A stretch of DNA of 64,000 nt from Sideroxydans sp. (GCA_028707175.1 JAQTUV010000002.1:248001-312000), one strand, 5' to 3'. Counted from the first letter of the stretch, positions 19,053 to 27,329 are shown. Notes: generated by a model not told the origin, from the sequence alone. Translations and numbers: made by a program.

Positions 19053-19760
19053 TTACTGCTGAACTTCGCGTTCGATCTCTTCCACGGTCACGTGGCGCAC
19101 GTCACGCCCCTTGACCATATAGACCACATATTCAGACATGTTCTTAGCATGGTCGCCGATACGTTCGATCGCTTTGGCGACGAACAATATCTCCAGCGAA
19201 GTAGAGATGGTGCGTGGGTCTTCCATCATGAAAGTGATGAGGTAACGCATGATGGCGCGGAACTCTTCATCCACCTGCTCATCCTGACGTACTACTTGTG
19301 CAGCGACATTCAGGTCGAGGCGTGCAAACGAATCCAAGGATTTACGTAGCATGTCCAACGCGATGTCGGCGGCATGTTTGATCTCGTTATAGCGTGGCAG
19401 ATGCAAACGCTCTTTTTGCGACAGCAACTTTGCCATGCGCGCGATCTTCTCTGCCTCGTCACCGATGCGCTCAAGATCAGTGATGGTCTTGATGACCGTC
19501 ATCACCATACGCAAGTCGCCTGCTGCTGGCTGACGGCGTACGAGGATGCGGTTGCAGCTCTCGTCGATCTCGACTTCCATCGCATTCACGTTATGGTCGT
19601 TCTCGATCACACGATTCATCAGGGCCACATCGCCTGTGCTGAGTGATTCGACCGCTTGCTTGATCTGGCTTTCGACTAGGCCACCCATCTGCAACACACG
19701 TGCACGCACGGCTTCCAGTTCGGTGTCGAATTGCTTTGAGGTATGTTCGCTGCTGACCAT
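19053..19760 (-). CDS. phoU: Phosphate signalling complex protein PhoU
   Basis: PhoU binds the Pst transporter and the PhoR sensor and dampens the Pho response when phosphate is plentiful. The 235-residue protein is two repeated three-helix bundles, with the metal-binding E/D pattern in each: ALMNRVIENDHNVNAMEVEID and LRMVMTVIKTITDLERIGDEAEKIARM in the first half, and SLEILFVAKAIERIGDHAKNMSEYV in the second. It lies upstream of ppx with six bases between them. The upstream spacer contains a Pho box and a -10 element. The pst transport genes pstCAB and phoBR are not in this window; pstS is 27 kb away. Confidence 0.96.
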   Translation of the reverse strand: MVSSEHTSKQFDTELEAVRARVLQMGGLVESQIKQAVESLSTGDVALMNRVIENDHNVNAMEVEIDESCNRILVRRQPAAGDLRMVMTVIKTITDLERIGDEAEKIARMAKLLSQKERLHLPRYNEIKHAADIALDMLRKSLDSFARLDLNVAAQVVRQDEQVDEEFRAIMRYLITFMMEDPRTISTSLEILFVAKAIERIGDHAKNMSEYVVYMVKGRDVRHVTVEEIEREVQQ

Positions 19761-19791
19761 GGCGTTTCCTTAATATCGTTGCAAATGACGG

Positions 19792-19825
19792 ATGCTATCG
19801 ACTCGTCGTTAAGTTTTTATGACAG
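19792..19825 (-). promoter_or_regulatory. Pho-box promoter of phoU-ppx
   Basis: On the minus strand CTGTCAT (19819-19825) is followed by four bases and ACTTAAC (19808-19814). Then 10 bases lead to TAGCAT (19792-19797), a -10 with four of six consensus positions. The 7+4 spacing and the 10-base gap match the Pho promoters of pstS and the porin in this window. The upstream repeat partly overlaps a small inverted repeat (TGACAGC...GCTGTCA) at the rpiA stop. The second repeat is weak, so PhoB control is likely rather than certain. Confidence 0.6.
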
Positions 19826-19829
19826 CGAC

Positions 19830-20495
19830 TCAAGCTGTCAGCGTCTTCACACCGTTCGGCGTGCCCAGCAACAACACATCTGCACCACGACGCGCGAACA
19901 GGCCATTTGTCACCACGCCGGGCAAATGGTTCAACAATGTCTCCAATTCCACTGGATTCATGATCTGAAGATTGTGCACATCGAGAATCACGTTGCCGTT
20001 GTCGGTGGTAAACCCTTCACGCAACTTCGGCTGGCCACCCAGCTTCACCACTTCACGCGCGATGTAGCTGCGTGCCATCGGAATAACTTCGATTGGCAAG
20101 GGGAACTTACCCAATACATCCACTAACTTGCTCTCGTCACACACACAGATGAATTTCTTGCTGGCGGCTGCCACGATCTTTTCGCGCGTCAATGCACCGC
20201 CACCGCCTTTGACCATGTGCATGTGTTTTGTGATCTCGTCTGCGCCATCAACATAAACGAGCAAATCACCTGCATCGTTGAGCGACAACACTTCGATGCC
20301 ATGCCCTTGCAGGCGCTTGGCTGATGCTTCCGAACTCGCGACTGCGCCACGGATCTTGCCTTTGATCTTAGCCAACTCATCGATAAAGAAATTAGCTGTC
20401 GAGCCCGTCCCCACGCCCACGATGCAATCGTCAGGCACATAAGTGATAGCCGCCTGAGCGACCGCGCGTTTCATATCGTCTTGAGTCATTGCCAT
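19830..20495 (-). CDS. rpiA: Ribose-5-phosphate isomerase A
   Basis: RpiA interconverts ribose 5-phosphate and ribulose 5-phosphate in the pentose phosphate and Calvin pathways. The 221-residue protein shows [16 protein letters not shown] near residue 25, [15 protein letters not shown] near 75, the catalytic segment YVDGADEI near 100, and [13 protein letters not shown] near 113. It ends just before the phoU promoter, and its stop codon lies in a small inverted repeat. The spacer upstream to xerD has a short G/C-rich hairpin repeat. Confidence 0.96.
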   Translation of the reverse strand: MAMTQDDMKRAVAQAAITYVPDDCIVGVGTGSTANFFIDELAKIKGKIRGAVASSEASAKRLQGHGIEVLSLNDAGDLLVYVDGADEITKHMHMVKGGGGALTREKIVAAASKKFICVCDESKLVDVLGKFPLPIEVIPMARSYIAREVVKLGGQPKLREGFTTDNGNVILDVHNLQIMNPVELETLLNHLPGVVTNGLFARRGADVLLLGTPNGVKTLTA

Positions 20496-20645
20496 GATGT
20501 AGCCTCTTCTTTTTGATTTATTCGTTTGGTGGCTTGGGATTATTGCAGGAAATGGCCTTCAATGAAACTAGCCTGAAGCCCAAACTAACGAACATGACAA
20601 GTGTGTCGCCCATGATAATGTACTTGTCATGCTCGTTTCCTTCAC

Positions 20646-20672
20646 CTCAATCCTCTCCCAGAGGGAGAGGAG
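20646..20672. repeat. Short hairpin repeat between rpiA and xerD
   Basis: CCTCTCCC and GGGAGAGG form a perfect 8-bp stem with a 3-base loop. Nearby bases (ACCTCAATCC before, GAGGCAATCG after) resemble the ends of the CTCCTTCCC-type intergenic elements in the pur region, so this may be a reduced half copy. It lies just past the xerD stop and could end that transcript, but there is no T run. Confidence 0.55.
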
Positions 20673-20700
20673 GCAATCGAATCGCTAAGCGAGCTTCACG

Positions 20701-21597
20701 TTAACCGCGAGGATGATGCATCGCATGTAGCGCCTTCAATCTTTCGCGCGCCACATGTGTGTAGATTTGCGTAGTCGAGATGTCCGAATGCCCCAACAAC
20801 ATCTGCACTACACGCAGGTCGGCACCATGATTAAGCAAGTGCGTGGCGAAGGCATGGCGCAAGGTATGTGGCGACAAGGGCTTATGTAAGCCCCCCGCTT
20901 TCGCATGTTTTTTGATGAGGTACCAGAACATCTGGCGCGTCATGCCTTCGCCGCGCTGAGTGACGAACAAGTCATCAGTCAGCTTGCCCTCCAGCAACAC
21001 GGGGCGCACTTCGGCCAAATATCGTTTGATCCAATCCAACGCCTCTTCCCCCAAAGGCACGAGGCGCTCTTTGCCACCCTTACCCATTACCCGCGTCACC
21101 CCCATATCCAAGCTGACCTGCGCCACTTTCAAGGTGACGAGCTCAGACACACGCAGGCCACTGGCATACATTGTCTCCAGCATGGTGCGGTCACGCATCC
21201 CCAGCGGCGTTTGCACATCGGGTGCGTTCAACAACAGCTCCACATCTTCTTCAGTGAGGCTCTTGGGCAGACTGCGTGGCAACTTGGGGGAGGCGATCTG
21301 CAAGGTTGGGTCGACAGAGATCTTGTTCTGACGTAGCAGGTAACGGAATAAACGTTTGAGACTAGAAATTGCGCGCGAGGTAGATGTGGCCTTGGCTTTT
21401 TGTCCCGCAACCAGATGCGCCAAAAAACCTTGGATGTCTGCATGCGTGGTCGCGGCGATACCACAACCGCGTTGCGCCTCAAGCCAAACAGAGAACTTAT
21501 TCAGATCGCGTCGGTAACTTTCCAACGTGTTGCGCGACAAACCATCCTCTAACCACAGCGCATCGCTGAACTCATCCAACAACTCAGCGTCGTTCAT
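20701..21597 (-). CDS. xerD: Site-specific tyrosine recombinase XerD
   Basis: XerD acts with XerC at dif to resolve chromosome dimers under FtsK control. From the ATG at 21597 the protein has 298 residues, the exact length of E. coli XerD. The frame is open further upstream, but that part lies within ogt. The N-terminal SAM-like domain starts LLDEFSDALWLEDGLS. The catalytic residues are visible as SGLRVSELV (Arg), SPHTLRHAFATHLL (His-x-x-Arg), LLGHSDISTT (His) and IYTHVARERLK (Tyr). The start overlaps the ogt end by 14 bases. XerC is not in the window. Confidence 0.95.
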   Translation of the reverse strand: MNDAELLDEFSDALWLEDGLSRNTLESYRRDLNKFSVWLEAQRGCGIAATTHADIQGFLAHLVAGQKAKATSTSRAISSLKRLFRYLLRQNKISVDPTLQIASPKLPRSLPKSLTEEDVELLLNAPDVQTPLGMRDRTMLETMYASGLRVSELVTLKVAQVSLDMGVTRVMGKGGKERLVPLGEEALDWIKRYLAEVRPVLLEGKLTDDLFVTQRGEGMTRQMFWYLIKKHAKAGGLHKPLSPHTLRHAFATHLLNHGADLRVVQMLLGHSDISTTQIYTHVARERLKALHAMHHPRG

Positions 21598-22045
21598 GCG
21601 CCAACAACCACCGCTTGATATCGAGTGCATCACCCTCGGCGTGATGCATGAAACCACCCAGACCCGACGCACTCACCACTCGATGACACGGAATAACGAT
21701 CGGTATCGGATTACCGCCACACGCTTGCCCCACCGCACGTGCACTGGAGTCGATCTGCTTCGCCAGTTCCCCATAGGTCAACGTCTCGCCGCGCGGGATA
21801 TCCAGCATCGCCTGCCACACCAGACACTGGTGATGTGTACCGTCTAGCGTAAAGGGCAAGTCGAACTCGAAACCCGCATCGGCAAAATACGCGGACAACT
21901 GATCGCATATCTCCCGCGCCATCGGGCTTGTGGGAGCTAACAACTTCATGCGGGAAGAGACGAACTCGACACCCAACAGATCCTCATCCGAACAACGGAT
22001 AGCGAGCTTGCCGAAAGGCGCAGTGATAATGGCTTGGAATGTCAT
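21584..22045 (-). CDS. ogt: Methylated-DNA-protein-cysteine methyltransferase
   Basis: This protein repairs O6-alkylguanine by moving the alkyl group to its own cysteine. The 153-residue protein contains the helix-turn-helix TYGELAKQIDSSARAVGQAC near residue 95 and the acceptor site PIVIPCHRVV near residue 120, with Cys in PCHR. Its length fits Ogt rather than the longer Ada. It begins about 80 bases after the cyd terminator and overlaps xerD by 14 bases, so the two are co-transcribed. Confidence 0.92.
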   Translation of the reverse strand: MTFQAIITAPFGKLAIRCSDEDLLGVEFVSSRMKLLAPTSPMAREICDQLSAYFADAGFEFDLPFTLDGTHHQCLVWQAMLDIPRGETLTYGELAKQIDSSARAVGQACGGNPIPIVIPCHRVVSASGLGGFMHHAEGDALDIKRWLLAHERR

Positions 22046-22127
22046 GGGTGCATGATAGCGGAAATGAATACCCCCGCTGAAGTGCTAATTTTCAGCCCTC
22101 GCACCTATTCAAAGATACATTGATTTA

Positions 22128-22159
22128 TTTGCCATTCTCGCGAAGGCGAGAATGGCAAA
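22128..22159 (-). terminator. Hairpin terminator behind cydX
   Basis: A perfect 14-bp inverted repeat, TTTGCCATTCTCGC paired with GCGAGAATGGCAAA around a four-base loop, lies 50 bases beyond the cydX stop. On the minus strand it is followed by the AT-rich TAAATC. Its sequence resembles common dispersed hairpin repeats, so it may be a mobile palindromic unit that serves as a terminator. Confidence 0.7.
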
Positions 22160-22208
22160 ACCTAATGACGAGACATTCCCCGCTGTGCCCAGCGGATTAC
22201 AGCAAATA

Positions 22209-22313
22209 TCAGCTATCTTGTTTCGCGCATTCCTGTGCTTCGTACCACATTGCGTTAAGCACCGATAACATGACAGCGGCGGAGATTCCAAGGACCCAAG
22301 CGAAATACCACAT
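22209..22313 (-). CDS. cydX: Cytochrome bd oxidase small subunit CydX
   Basis: This 34-residue ORF starts 14 bases after the cydB stop. It begins MWYFAWVLGISAA and continues to LNAMWYEAQECAKQDS. The MWYFAWxLG opening and the N-A-x-W-Y-E segment are the family signature of CydX, a single-span subunit needed for stable heme binding and activity of cytochrome bd. One transmembrane helix covers about residues 3-21. AAGGAAAC, 6-13 bases before the ATG, provides a ribosome-binding site. The gene is below usual length cut-offs and is easily missed. Confidence 0.93.
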   Translation of the reverse strand: MWYFAWVLGISAAVMLSVLNAMWYEAQECAKQDS

Positions 22314-22326
22314 GATGTTTCCTTTC

Positions 22327-23463
22327 TTAGTAGAGTGAATGATCGTTGGCTTCGATGTGCGCAACGGTGATCTTGCCGCGCATGATGCGGTAGGCCCATC
22401 CGGTATAGGCGATCACGATGGGAGTCATGATCAGCGCCACCCAGAACATGATGCCTAGTGTACGTTCGCTGGAGACGCAATCCCATGCGGTTAGGCTGTG
22501 TGCTGGCATGGAGCTGGAGGGAAGCACGAAGGGAAACATGGCGACCCCTGCAGTGAAGATCACGCCTAGCATGGCCACCGAGCTGGAGACGAATGCGTAT
22601 ACGCCCTTCAGTTTCGCGGCGAAGAACATGCCCGCCAGTGCCCCGATGAAGCCGAGCCCCGGAATGATCCACAACAACGGTAGCTTATTAAAATTGCTGA
22701 ACCACGCACCGGCCTGCATCTCCACCACTTTATTTAACGGACTTTGCATCGCACCTGCTTCTGGGCCAGAGATCAGCACATAACCCGAGATGTCTGCGAT
22801 CAGCACACCACACACCGCAAACAACACCACCATCAGCCCGCCGCAAATCAGTGCTGCGCGGCTTGCCCGTTGTTGGATCACCCCTTCGGTACGCACGATG
22901 AGGTAGTTTGCACCGTGAAAAGCGATCATCGACAGGCTGAGTAATCCGGCCAGCAGGGAGAACGGGTTGAGCAAAGCCCAGAATGTGCCGGTATACACAG
23001 AGCGCATGGTGTCGTCGTAGTTAAATGGCACGCCCAGCAGTACGTTGCCGAAAGCCACGCCGAACAGCAGCGCAGGAACGGCAGAGCCAACGAACAGCCC
23101 CCAGTCCCATGCAGTACGCCAGCGCGTATCGGCCACCTTGCTACGGTAGTCGAAGCCAACGGGGCGAAAGAACATCGCCCACAACACGGCCATCAGGGCA
23201 AAGTACAAACCAGAAAATGCGGTGGCATAAACCAGCGGCCACGCAGCAAAGATGGCACCACCTGCGGTGATGAACCAGACTTGATTACCATCCCAGTGCG
23301 GTGCCACGCTGTTGATCAGTACGCGGCGTTCGCTATCGGTCTTAGCAACGAAGGGCAACAACGCCCCCATCCCCATGTCGTGACCATCCATTACCGCGAA
23401 GCCCACCAGCAGCACGCCAACCAACAACCACCAGATCAGTTTGAGTGTCTCGTAATCGAACAT
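22327..23463 (-). CDS. cydB: Cytochrome bd ubiquinol oxidase subunit II
   Basis: CydB is the structural partner of CydA in the high-affinity, NO-tolerant quinol oxidase of the inner membrane. The 378-residue protein has the N-terminal MFDYETLKLIWWLLVGVLL and GFAVMDGHDMGMGALLPF, then W57-type DGNQVWFITAGGAIFAAWP and FRPVGFDYRSK, with eight or nine predicted membrane helices. The length fits the E. coli type (379). It starts four bases after the cydA stop and is followed by cydX. Confidence 0.97.
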   Translation of the reverse strand: MFDYETLKLIWWLLVGVLLVGFAVMDGHDMGMGALLPFVAKTDSERRVLINSVAPHWDGNQVWFITAGGAIFAAWPLVYATAFSGLYFALMAVLWAMFFRPVGFDYRSKVADTRWRTAWDWGLFVGSAVPALLFGVAFGNVLLGVPFNYDDTMRSVYTGTFWALLNPFSLLAGLLSLSMIAFHGANYLIVRTEGVIQQRASRAALICGGLMVVLFAVCGVLIADISGYVLISGPEAGAMQSPLNKVVEMQAGAWFSNFNKLPLLWIIPGLGFIGALAGMFFAAKLKGVYAFVSSSVAMLGVIFTAGVAMFPFVLPSSSMPAHSLTAWDCVSSERTLGIMFWVALIMTPIVIAYTGWAYRIMRGKITVAHIEANDHSLY

Positions 23464-23467
23464 GTTA

Positions 23468-25066
23468 TTACTCCTTTTTGGAAACGGGAGCAGACACTGC
23501 GCCCTTGGTGATGCCGCCGCCCGACTCGAAGTGGTAACCGCCAGTGCCGAGACTGGATGGCCCTAGTCGTGCGTACTTGAACATCAGATACAGTTCGGCC
23601 ACCAACAGCAGCGTGTAGAAGGTAAAGAAGCCTGCCAGCGACAGCAACACTTCGTTCGCTGTCACGCTGGACACCGATAGATGTGTCGGTAATACACCGT
23701 ACACCGTCCACGGTTGTCGCCCCACTTCGGCCACGATCCACCCCACCTGCGTGGCGAGCCACGGCATGGGGATGAACCATAACGCCCAGCGCAACAACCA
23801 ACGCTTATTTTCGAAGCTATTCTTGGCTGAGGTCCAGAACGCAATGGCGAATAGCACAATGAAGGCAAACCCTAGCGCAACCATGATGCGGAAGCTCCAG
23901 AACAGAGGTGCGACCGGAGGGATCGCATCATCCACGGCCTGCGCCACCATTTCCGGCGTGGCTGCGGAAACATCTGCCGTGTAGCGTTTCAATAACAAAC
24001 CGTATCCCATATCCGCCTTGTGCGCAGCAAACAGACTTGCCGCATCGGCATCCGCTTTATTCAGGCGCATACGTTCAAGCGCGCCGACTGCGATAGCGCC
24101 GCTTTCGATACGCTGCTTAATCGTCACTTCGAGCTGATCGATACCAGGCAACTCTGTATCAGTGGAGCGGGTTGCAATCAGACCGAGCAGATAGGGAATC
24201 TTCACCTCAGCATGATTGGTGTGGTTGGCTTCGTCGGGAATACCAAACAGCGTCAATCCCGCTGGCGCTTCTTCAGTCGTCCACATACCTTCCAAGGCAG
24301 CCAATTTGGTCTTCTGGTGCTCGGTCACGGCGTAGCCAGATTCATCGCCCAGCACGACCACAGACAATGCCGAGGCTAGACCAAAAGCGGCAGCGATGCG
24401 GAATGAGCGGCGTGCGAACTCAAGATCGCGCCCTTTGAGCAGATACCATGATGAGATGCCCAGCACGAACACCGAGGCCGTCACGTATCCAGACGACACG
24501 GTGTGTACGAACTTGGCTTGTGCTGCAGGATTGAACACGAGATCCCAGAAGCTGGTCATCTCCATACGCATCGTCACGGGGTTGAACTCTGAGCCCACCG
24601 GATTCTGCATCCAGCCATTGGCGATCAGGATCAGCACCGCCGACAGGTTGGAACCGATCGCTACCAGATAGGTGATGGTCAAGTGCCCGACCTTGGACAT
24701 GCGATCCCAGCCAAAAAAGAACAGGCCGACCATGGTGGATTCCAAGAAGAAGGCGAGCAGCCCTTCGATAGCCAGCGGCGCACCAAAGATGTCGCCGACA
24801 TAATGCGAGTAATACGCCCAGTTGGTGCCGAACTGGAACTCCATGGTCAGCCCAGTCGTCACGCCAAGCGCAAAATTGATACCGAACAGCTTGCCCCAAA
24901 ATTTGGTCATGTCACGGTATATCTGCTTGCCAGTCATGACATAGACCGTCTCCATGATGGCCAGCAGGAAGGTCATGCCCAATGTCAGCGGCACGAAAAT
25001 GAAGTGGTACAGCGCGGTAATGGCGAATTGCAACCGCGCCAGGTCAACGGCACCCGGATCAATCAT
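23468..25066 (-). CDS. cydA: Cytochrome bd ubiquinol oxidase subunit I
   Basis: CydA binds hemes b558, b595 and d and oxidises ubiquinol. The 532-residue protein begins MIDPGAVDLARLQFAITALYH; the His in LYHFIFVPL is a heme ligand. The sequence continues with GKLFGINFALGVTTGLTMEF and FFLESTMVGLFFFGWDR, and a long periplasmic Q-loop lies at about 255-390. The loop length suggests the long-Q-loop (E. coli-like) class. The start overlaps the end of cydP by eight bases and cydB follows within four bases, so the four cyd genes form one operon. Confidence 0.97.
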   Translation of the reverse strand: MIDPGAVDLARLQFAITALYHFIFVPLTLGMTFLLAIMETVYVMTGKQIYRDMTKFWGKLFGINFALGVTTGLTMEFQFGTNWAYYSHYVGDIFGAPLAIEGLLAFFLESTMVGLFFFGWDRMSKVGHLTITYLVAIGSNLSAVLILIANGWMQNPVGSEFNPVTMRMEMTSFWDLVFNPAAQAKFVHTVSSGYVTASVFVLGISSWYLLKGRDLEFARRSFRIAAAFGLASALSVVVLGDESGYAVTEHQKTKLAALEGMWTTEEAPAGLTLFGIPDEANHTNHAEVKIPYLLGLIATRSTDTELPGIDQLEVTIKQRIESGAIAVGALERMRLNKADADAASLFAAHKADMGYGLLLKRYTADVSAATPEMVAQAVDDAIPPVAPLFWSFRIMVALGFAFIVLFAIAFWTSAKNSFENKRWLLRWALWFIPMPWLATQVGWIVAEVGRQPWTVYGVLPTHLSVSSVTANEVLLSLAGFFTFYTLLLVAELYLMFKYARLGPSSLGTGGYHFESGGGITKGAVSAPVSKKE

Positions 25067-25271
25067 GGCTATTTCTCCTTGGAGTTAATGAAAAATCATG
25101 AGCGCTGCCGGAGATGCGTTCTGCCACCGTTGCGGCGACGACATCCTTACTTGGCGCGTGAGAGAAGAAGGTCCACCACAACAAAAACAGCAGTGCGACC
25201 TTGAGCAACAAGGCAAAGAAAATCTCCCAAGCCAAGGTGCGTTTAATCGAGAATCGTTTTGTGATTTTCAT
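25059..25271 (-). CDS. cydP: Cytochrome oxidase small subunit CydP
   Basis: The 70-residue product has a basic N-terminus (MKITKRFSIKRTLAWEI), one strong membrane span (FFALLLKVALLFLLWWTFF), and a short polar tail with SHAPSKDVVAATVAERI. This fits the small protein encoded directly before cydA in many betaproteobacteria and named CydP. Its stop codon lies inside the start of cydA (8-base overlap), so translation is coupled. It is the first gene of the oxidase operon; the promoter should lie in the 400 bp upstream, which holds the palindromes described separately. Confidence 0.85.
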   Translation of the reverse strand: MKITKRFSIKRTLAWEIFFALLLKVALLFLLWWTFFSHAPSKDVVAATVAERISGSAHDFSLTPRRNSHD

Positions 25272-25329
25272 ACCGCCCGTAGTGAGTACTTAAAATCGAC
25301 CACGGACAGTGTATGGCTAAAATTTCGCC

Positions 25330-25381
25330 ATTGGAATGCGGCATATTGCCGCGCGACAAAACGTCGCATTGCAAAACCAAT
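25330..25381. repeat. Palindromic unit, copy 1 (double hairpin)
   Basis: An outer pair ATTGG (25330-25334) / CCAAT (25377-25381) encloses two hairpins: GCGGCA-TAT-TGCCGC (25338-25352) and GCGAC-AAAAC-GTCGC (25353-25367). It shares the outer pair and first hairpin with copy 2, including the flanking AAT before the stem and AAAC after CCAAT. Confidence 0.7.
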
Positions 25382-25465
25382 AAACGGTTACGCACCGCGT
25401 GAATAATTGCCGAACGAAGAGAGATGATTTTCGGAGCAGAGGGGGAGACTACGACGAACAGCGAT

Positions 25466-25484
25466 GTTGCATTAAAGATGCAAC
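25466..25484. promoter_or_regulatory. Perfect 7-5-7 palindrome upstream of cydPABX
   Basis: GTTGCAT and ATGCAAC are exact reverse complements around TAAAG. The spacing and core (GCAT-N5-ATGC with an A/T centre) resemble operators of Rrf2-type or other dimeric regulators; NsrR, which senses nitric oxide, has a similar pattern. The site lies about 195 bases before the cydP start. The regulator is not identified. Confidence 0.4.
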
Positions 25485-25592
25485 GAAAGGATTACCAAGA
25501 GACGCGGGGAAATACAAGCGACGACTCTGGGAGGAGATAATTTGGCATACCCGCGCTCTTGGTGTGATTCATTATGCACACGCGAATATCAA

Positions 25593-25622
25593 ATTGGAAT
25601 GCGACATGATGTCGCACCCAAT
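25593..25622. repeat. Palindromic unit, copy 2 (single hairpin)
   Basis: ATTGG (25593-25597) and CCAAT (25618-25622) enclose GCGACA-TGA-TGTCGC (25601-25615). Compared with copy 1, one stem base changes from G to A and its partner from C to T, so pairing is kept. Only one inner hairpin is present. Confidence 0.7.
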
Positions 25623-25626
25623 AAAC

Positions 25627-25655
25627 AAAAAAAGGGAGCCGAAGCTCCCATTTTT
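25627..25655 (-). terminator. Terminator of the rpsP-rimM-trmD-rplS operon
   Basis: On the minus strand GGGAGC-TTCG-GCTCCC is followed by seven T. It lies 22 bases past the rplS stop. A T-rich run is also present on the plus-strand side, so it could work in both directions. Confidence 0.9.
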
Positions 25656-25677
25656 ATTTGCCTCACAGAACCGTTGC

Positions 25678-26049
25678 TTACGCAGCGACTTTGCGAGCAG
25701 GCAGTTTTTCCTTGATACGTGCGGACTTGCCGGAACGATCGCGCAGGTAGTACAGCTTGGCACGACGTACATCGCCGCGACGCTTTACTTCGATGCTAGC
25801 AACGCTCGGAGAGTAAGTTTGGAAAGTACGCTCGACGCCTTCGCCGGAGGATACTTTACGCACGATGAAGCTGGAGTTCAGCCCTTTGTTACGCTTTGCG
25901 ATGACTACGCCTTCGAAAGCCTGTGTACGTTTTTTGTCGCCTTCGACAACGTTCACGTTGACGATGACTGTGTCGCCTGGGCCGAAGCCTGGGATAGTCT
26001 TATTCAGACGTGCGATTTCTTCTTTTTCAAGAATTCCGATCAGATTCAT
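25678..26049 (-). CDS. rplS: 50S ribosomal protein L19
   Basis: L19 sits at the 30S-50S interface. The 123-residue protein begins [28 protein letters not shown] and contains the conserved [17 protein letters not shown] segment, then [20 protein letters not shown] and [20 protein letters not shown]. Its start overlaps the trmD stop by four bases. It is the last gene of the conserved rpsP-rimM-trmD-rplS operon and is followed by a strong terminator. Confidence 0.98.
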   Translation of the reverse strand: MNLIGILEKEEIARLNKTIPGFGPGDTVIVNVNVVEGDKKRTQAFEGVVIAKRNKGLNSSFIVRKVSSGEGVERTFQTYSPSVASIEVKRRGDVRRAKLYYLRDRSGKSARIKEKLPARKVAA

Positions 26050-26822
26050 TTTGTTTCCTCTTCTTGTACGGGAGCTTGTTCCTGCTGGTACTGAGCCAGT
26101 AGCCGAGCTTCCTGTTTAGTTAACTGGCGTGCTGCCAGCAATTCTGGACGACGTTCTGCAGTCCGACCTAATGACTGCTTCAATCGCCACTTCTCTATCT
26201 CGGCGTGGTGTCCGGACATCAAGACATCCGGGACGGCCTCACCGTTATAAATCTCTGGGCGCGTGTAGTGCGGGCAATCCAGCAGGCCTTGTACGAAGGA
26301 ATCCTGCTGTGCGGAAGCGTCATCACCCAACACACCGGATATCTGGCGCACCACGCTATCCATCACCACCATCGCTGCCAACTCACCACCAGACAACACA
26401 TAGTCTCCGATGGAAAGCTCTTCATCCACTTGCTGTCGTAACAGGCGTTCATCCACGCCCTCGTAACGACTCGCCAACAAGATCAAACCTTCATCTCGCG
26501 CCAGCAACTCCATGACGATCTCGTGCGTGAGTTGCCTGCCTTGCGGAGAGAGATGGATCACTCGACTCTTCTTTACTCCGCTTGCCGCCTGCGCTGCTTT
26601 CGCTGCGCTGATGGCTTTGCTCAAAGGTTCTGCCAACATCACCATTCCAGGGCCGCCGCCGTAAGGGCGATCATCGATGGTGCGGTAGTTGTCAGTCGTG
26701 AAGTCTCTTGGATTCCAAGCTTGCAACTCGAACTTGCCTAACTCAACTGCCTTGCGCGTCACACCAAATTTGGTGATGGCGTCGAACATCTCGGGGAACA
26801 GCGTAACGACATCGAACCTCAT
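26046..26822 (-). CDS. trmD: tRNA (guanine-N1)-methyltransferase TrmD
   Basis: TrmD methylates G37 of tRNAs that carry G36, which prevents frameshifting. I use the ATG at 26822 ([16 protein letters not shown]), which overlaps the rimM stop as ATGA and gives 258 residues; an upstream ATG at 26843 lies within rimM. The SAM-binding trefoil-knot segment shows [14 protein letters not shown] near residue 52, [14 protein letters not shown] near 112, and [16 protein letters not shown] near 130. The protein ends near the rplS start with a four-base overlap. Confidence 0.97.
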   Translation of the reverse strand: MRFDVVTLFPEMFDAITKFGVTRKAVELGKFELQAWNPRDFTTDNYRTIDDRPYGGGPGMVMLAEPLSKAISAAKAAQAASGVKKSRVIHLSPQGRQLTHEIVMELLARDEGLILLASRYEGVDERLLRQQVDEELSIGDYVLSGGELAAMVVMDSVVRQISGVLGDDASAQQDSFVQGLLDCPHYTRPEIYNGEAVPDVLMSGHHAEIEKWRLKQSLGRTAERRPELLAARQLTKQEARLLAQYQQEQAPVQEEETK

Positions 26823-27316
26823 TTGAGGTAGTCCGCCTGCCAATCCACCCGGATAGTCTTATCAGCCAAACTCACTTGTTGAATGACGCTCTTGATAAAG
26901 GGTAACAGCATCTCACCGTACACACCTTTGACCACCAAGACATCGTTAGACCCCGTTTCCAACAACGAGTCAACGACTCCAAAAGCATCGCCTTCCATGT
27001 TGACCACCGACATGCCGATCAAATCAGACCAGTAATATTCGCCTTCTTCCTGCGGCGGCATACTGTCGCGAGAGACCGCGATCAACTGACCTTTATATTT
27101 TTCAGCGGCAGTACGATCTGGAATACCTTCGAGCTTTGCCACGACAAGTTTGCCGTGAACATTAGCCTCAAGCACTTGGATAGGACGCCAAGTAGTCTCG
27201 TTTCCAACGTACCAAGTTTCGTAATCAAGCAGGCTGTCCAAATGCTCGGTAAAGGTCAGCACCTTTACCCAACCTTGAATACCTTGTGCTGCGACCACTT
27301 TCCCCATGACGACCAT
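26819..27316 (-). CDS. rimM: Ribosome maturation factor RimM
   Basis: RimM binds S19 and aids maturation of the 30S head. From the ATG at 27316 the protein has 165 residues and begins [23 protein letters not shown] lies 9-12 bases upstream, and this start is 13 bases after the rpsP stop. A longer frame (to 27373) would run into rpsP. The N-terminal beta-barrel contains the [10 protein letters not shown] segment, and the C-terminal PRC-barrel has [16 protein letters not shown] and the LLPFIKSVI signature. The stop overlaps trmD. Confidence 0.95.
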   Translation of the reverse strand: MVVMGKVVAAQGIQGWVKVLTFTEHLDSLLDYETWYVGNETTWRPIQVLEANVHGKLVVAKLEGIPDRTAAEKYKGQLIAVSRDSMPPQEEGEYYWSDLIGMSVVNMEGDAFGVVDSLLETGSNDVLVVKGVYGEMLLPFIKSVIQQVSLADKTIRVDWQADYLK

Positions 27317-27329
27317 GGGGCTTGCCTCG

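Larger units (their letters stand above)
25272..25677. other. Regulatory gap between cydP and rplS
   Basis: These 406 bases contain no convincing gene. They hold two related hairpin units (25330-25381 and 25593-25622), a 7-5-7 palindrome (25466-25484), and the rplS terminator at the right end. The cydPABX promoter must lie here. I could not find a clear FNR/ANR box (TTGAT-N4-ATCAA). ATACAC about 40 bases before the cydP ATG is a weak -10 candidate. Confidence 0.6.

Noticed and set aside
25399-26094. Plus-strand open frame (231 codons) covering the cyd-rplS gap and rplS
   Set aside because: Most of it is antisense to rplS and the start of trmD; the first part crosses hairpins and a terminator; no family seen.
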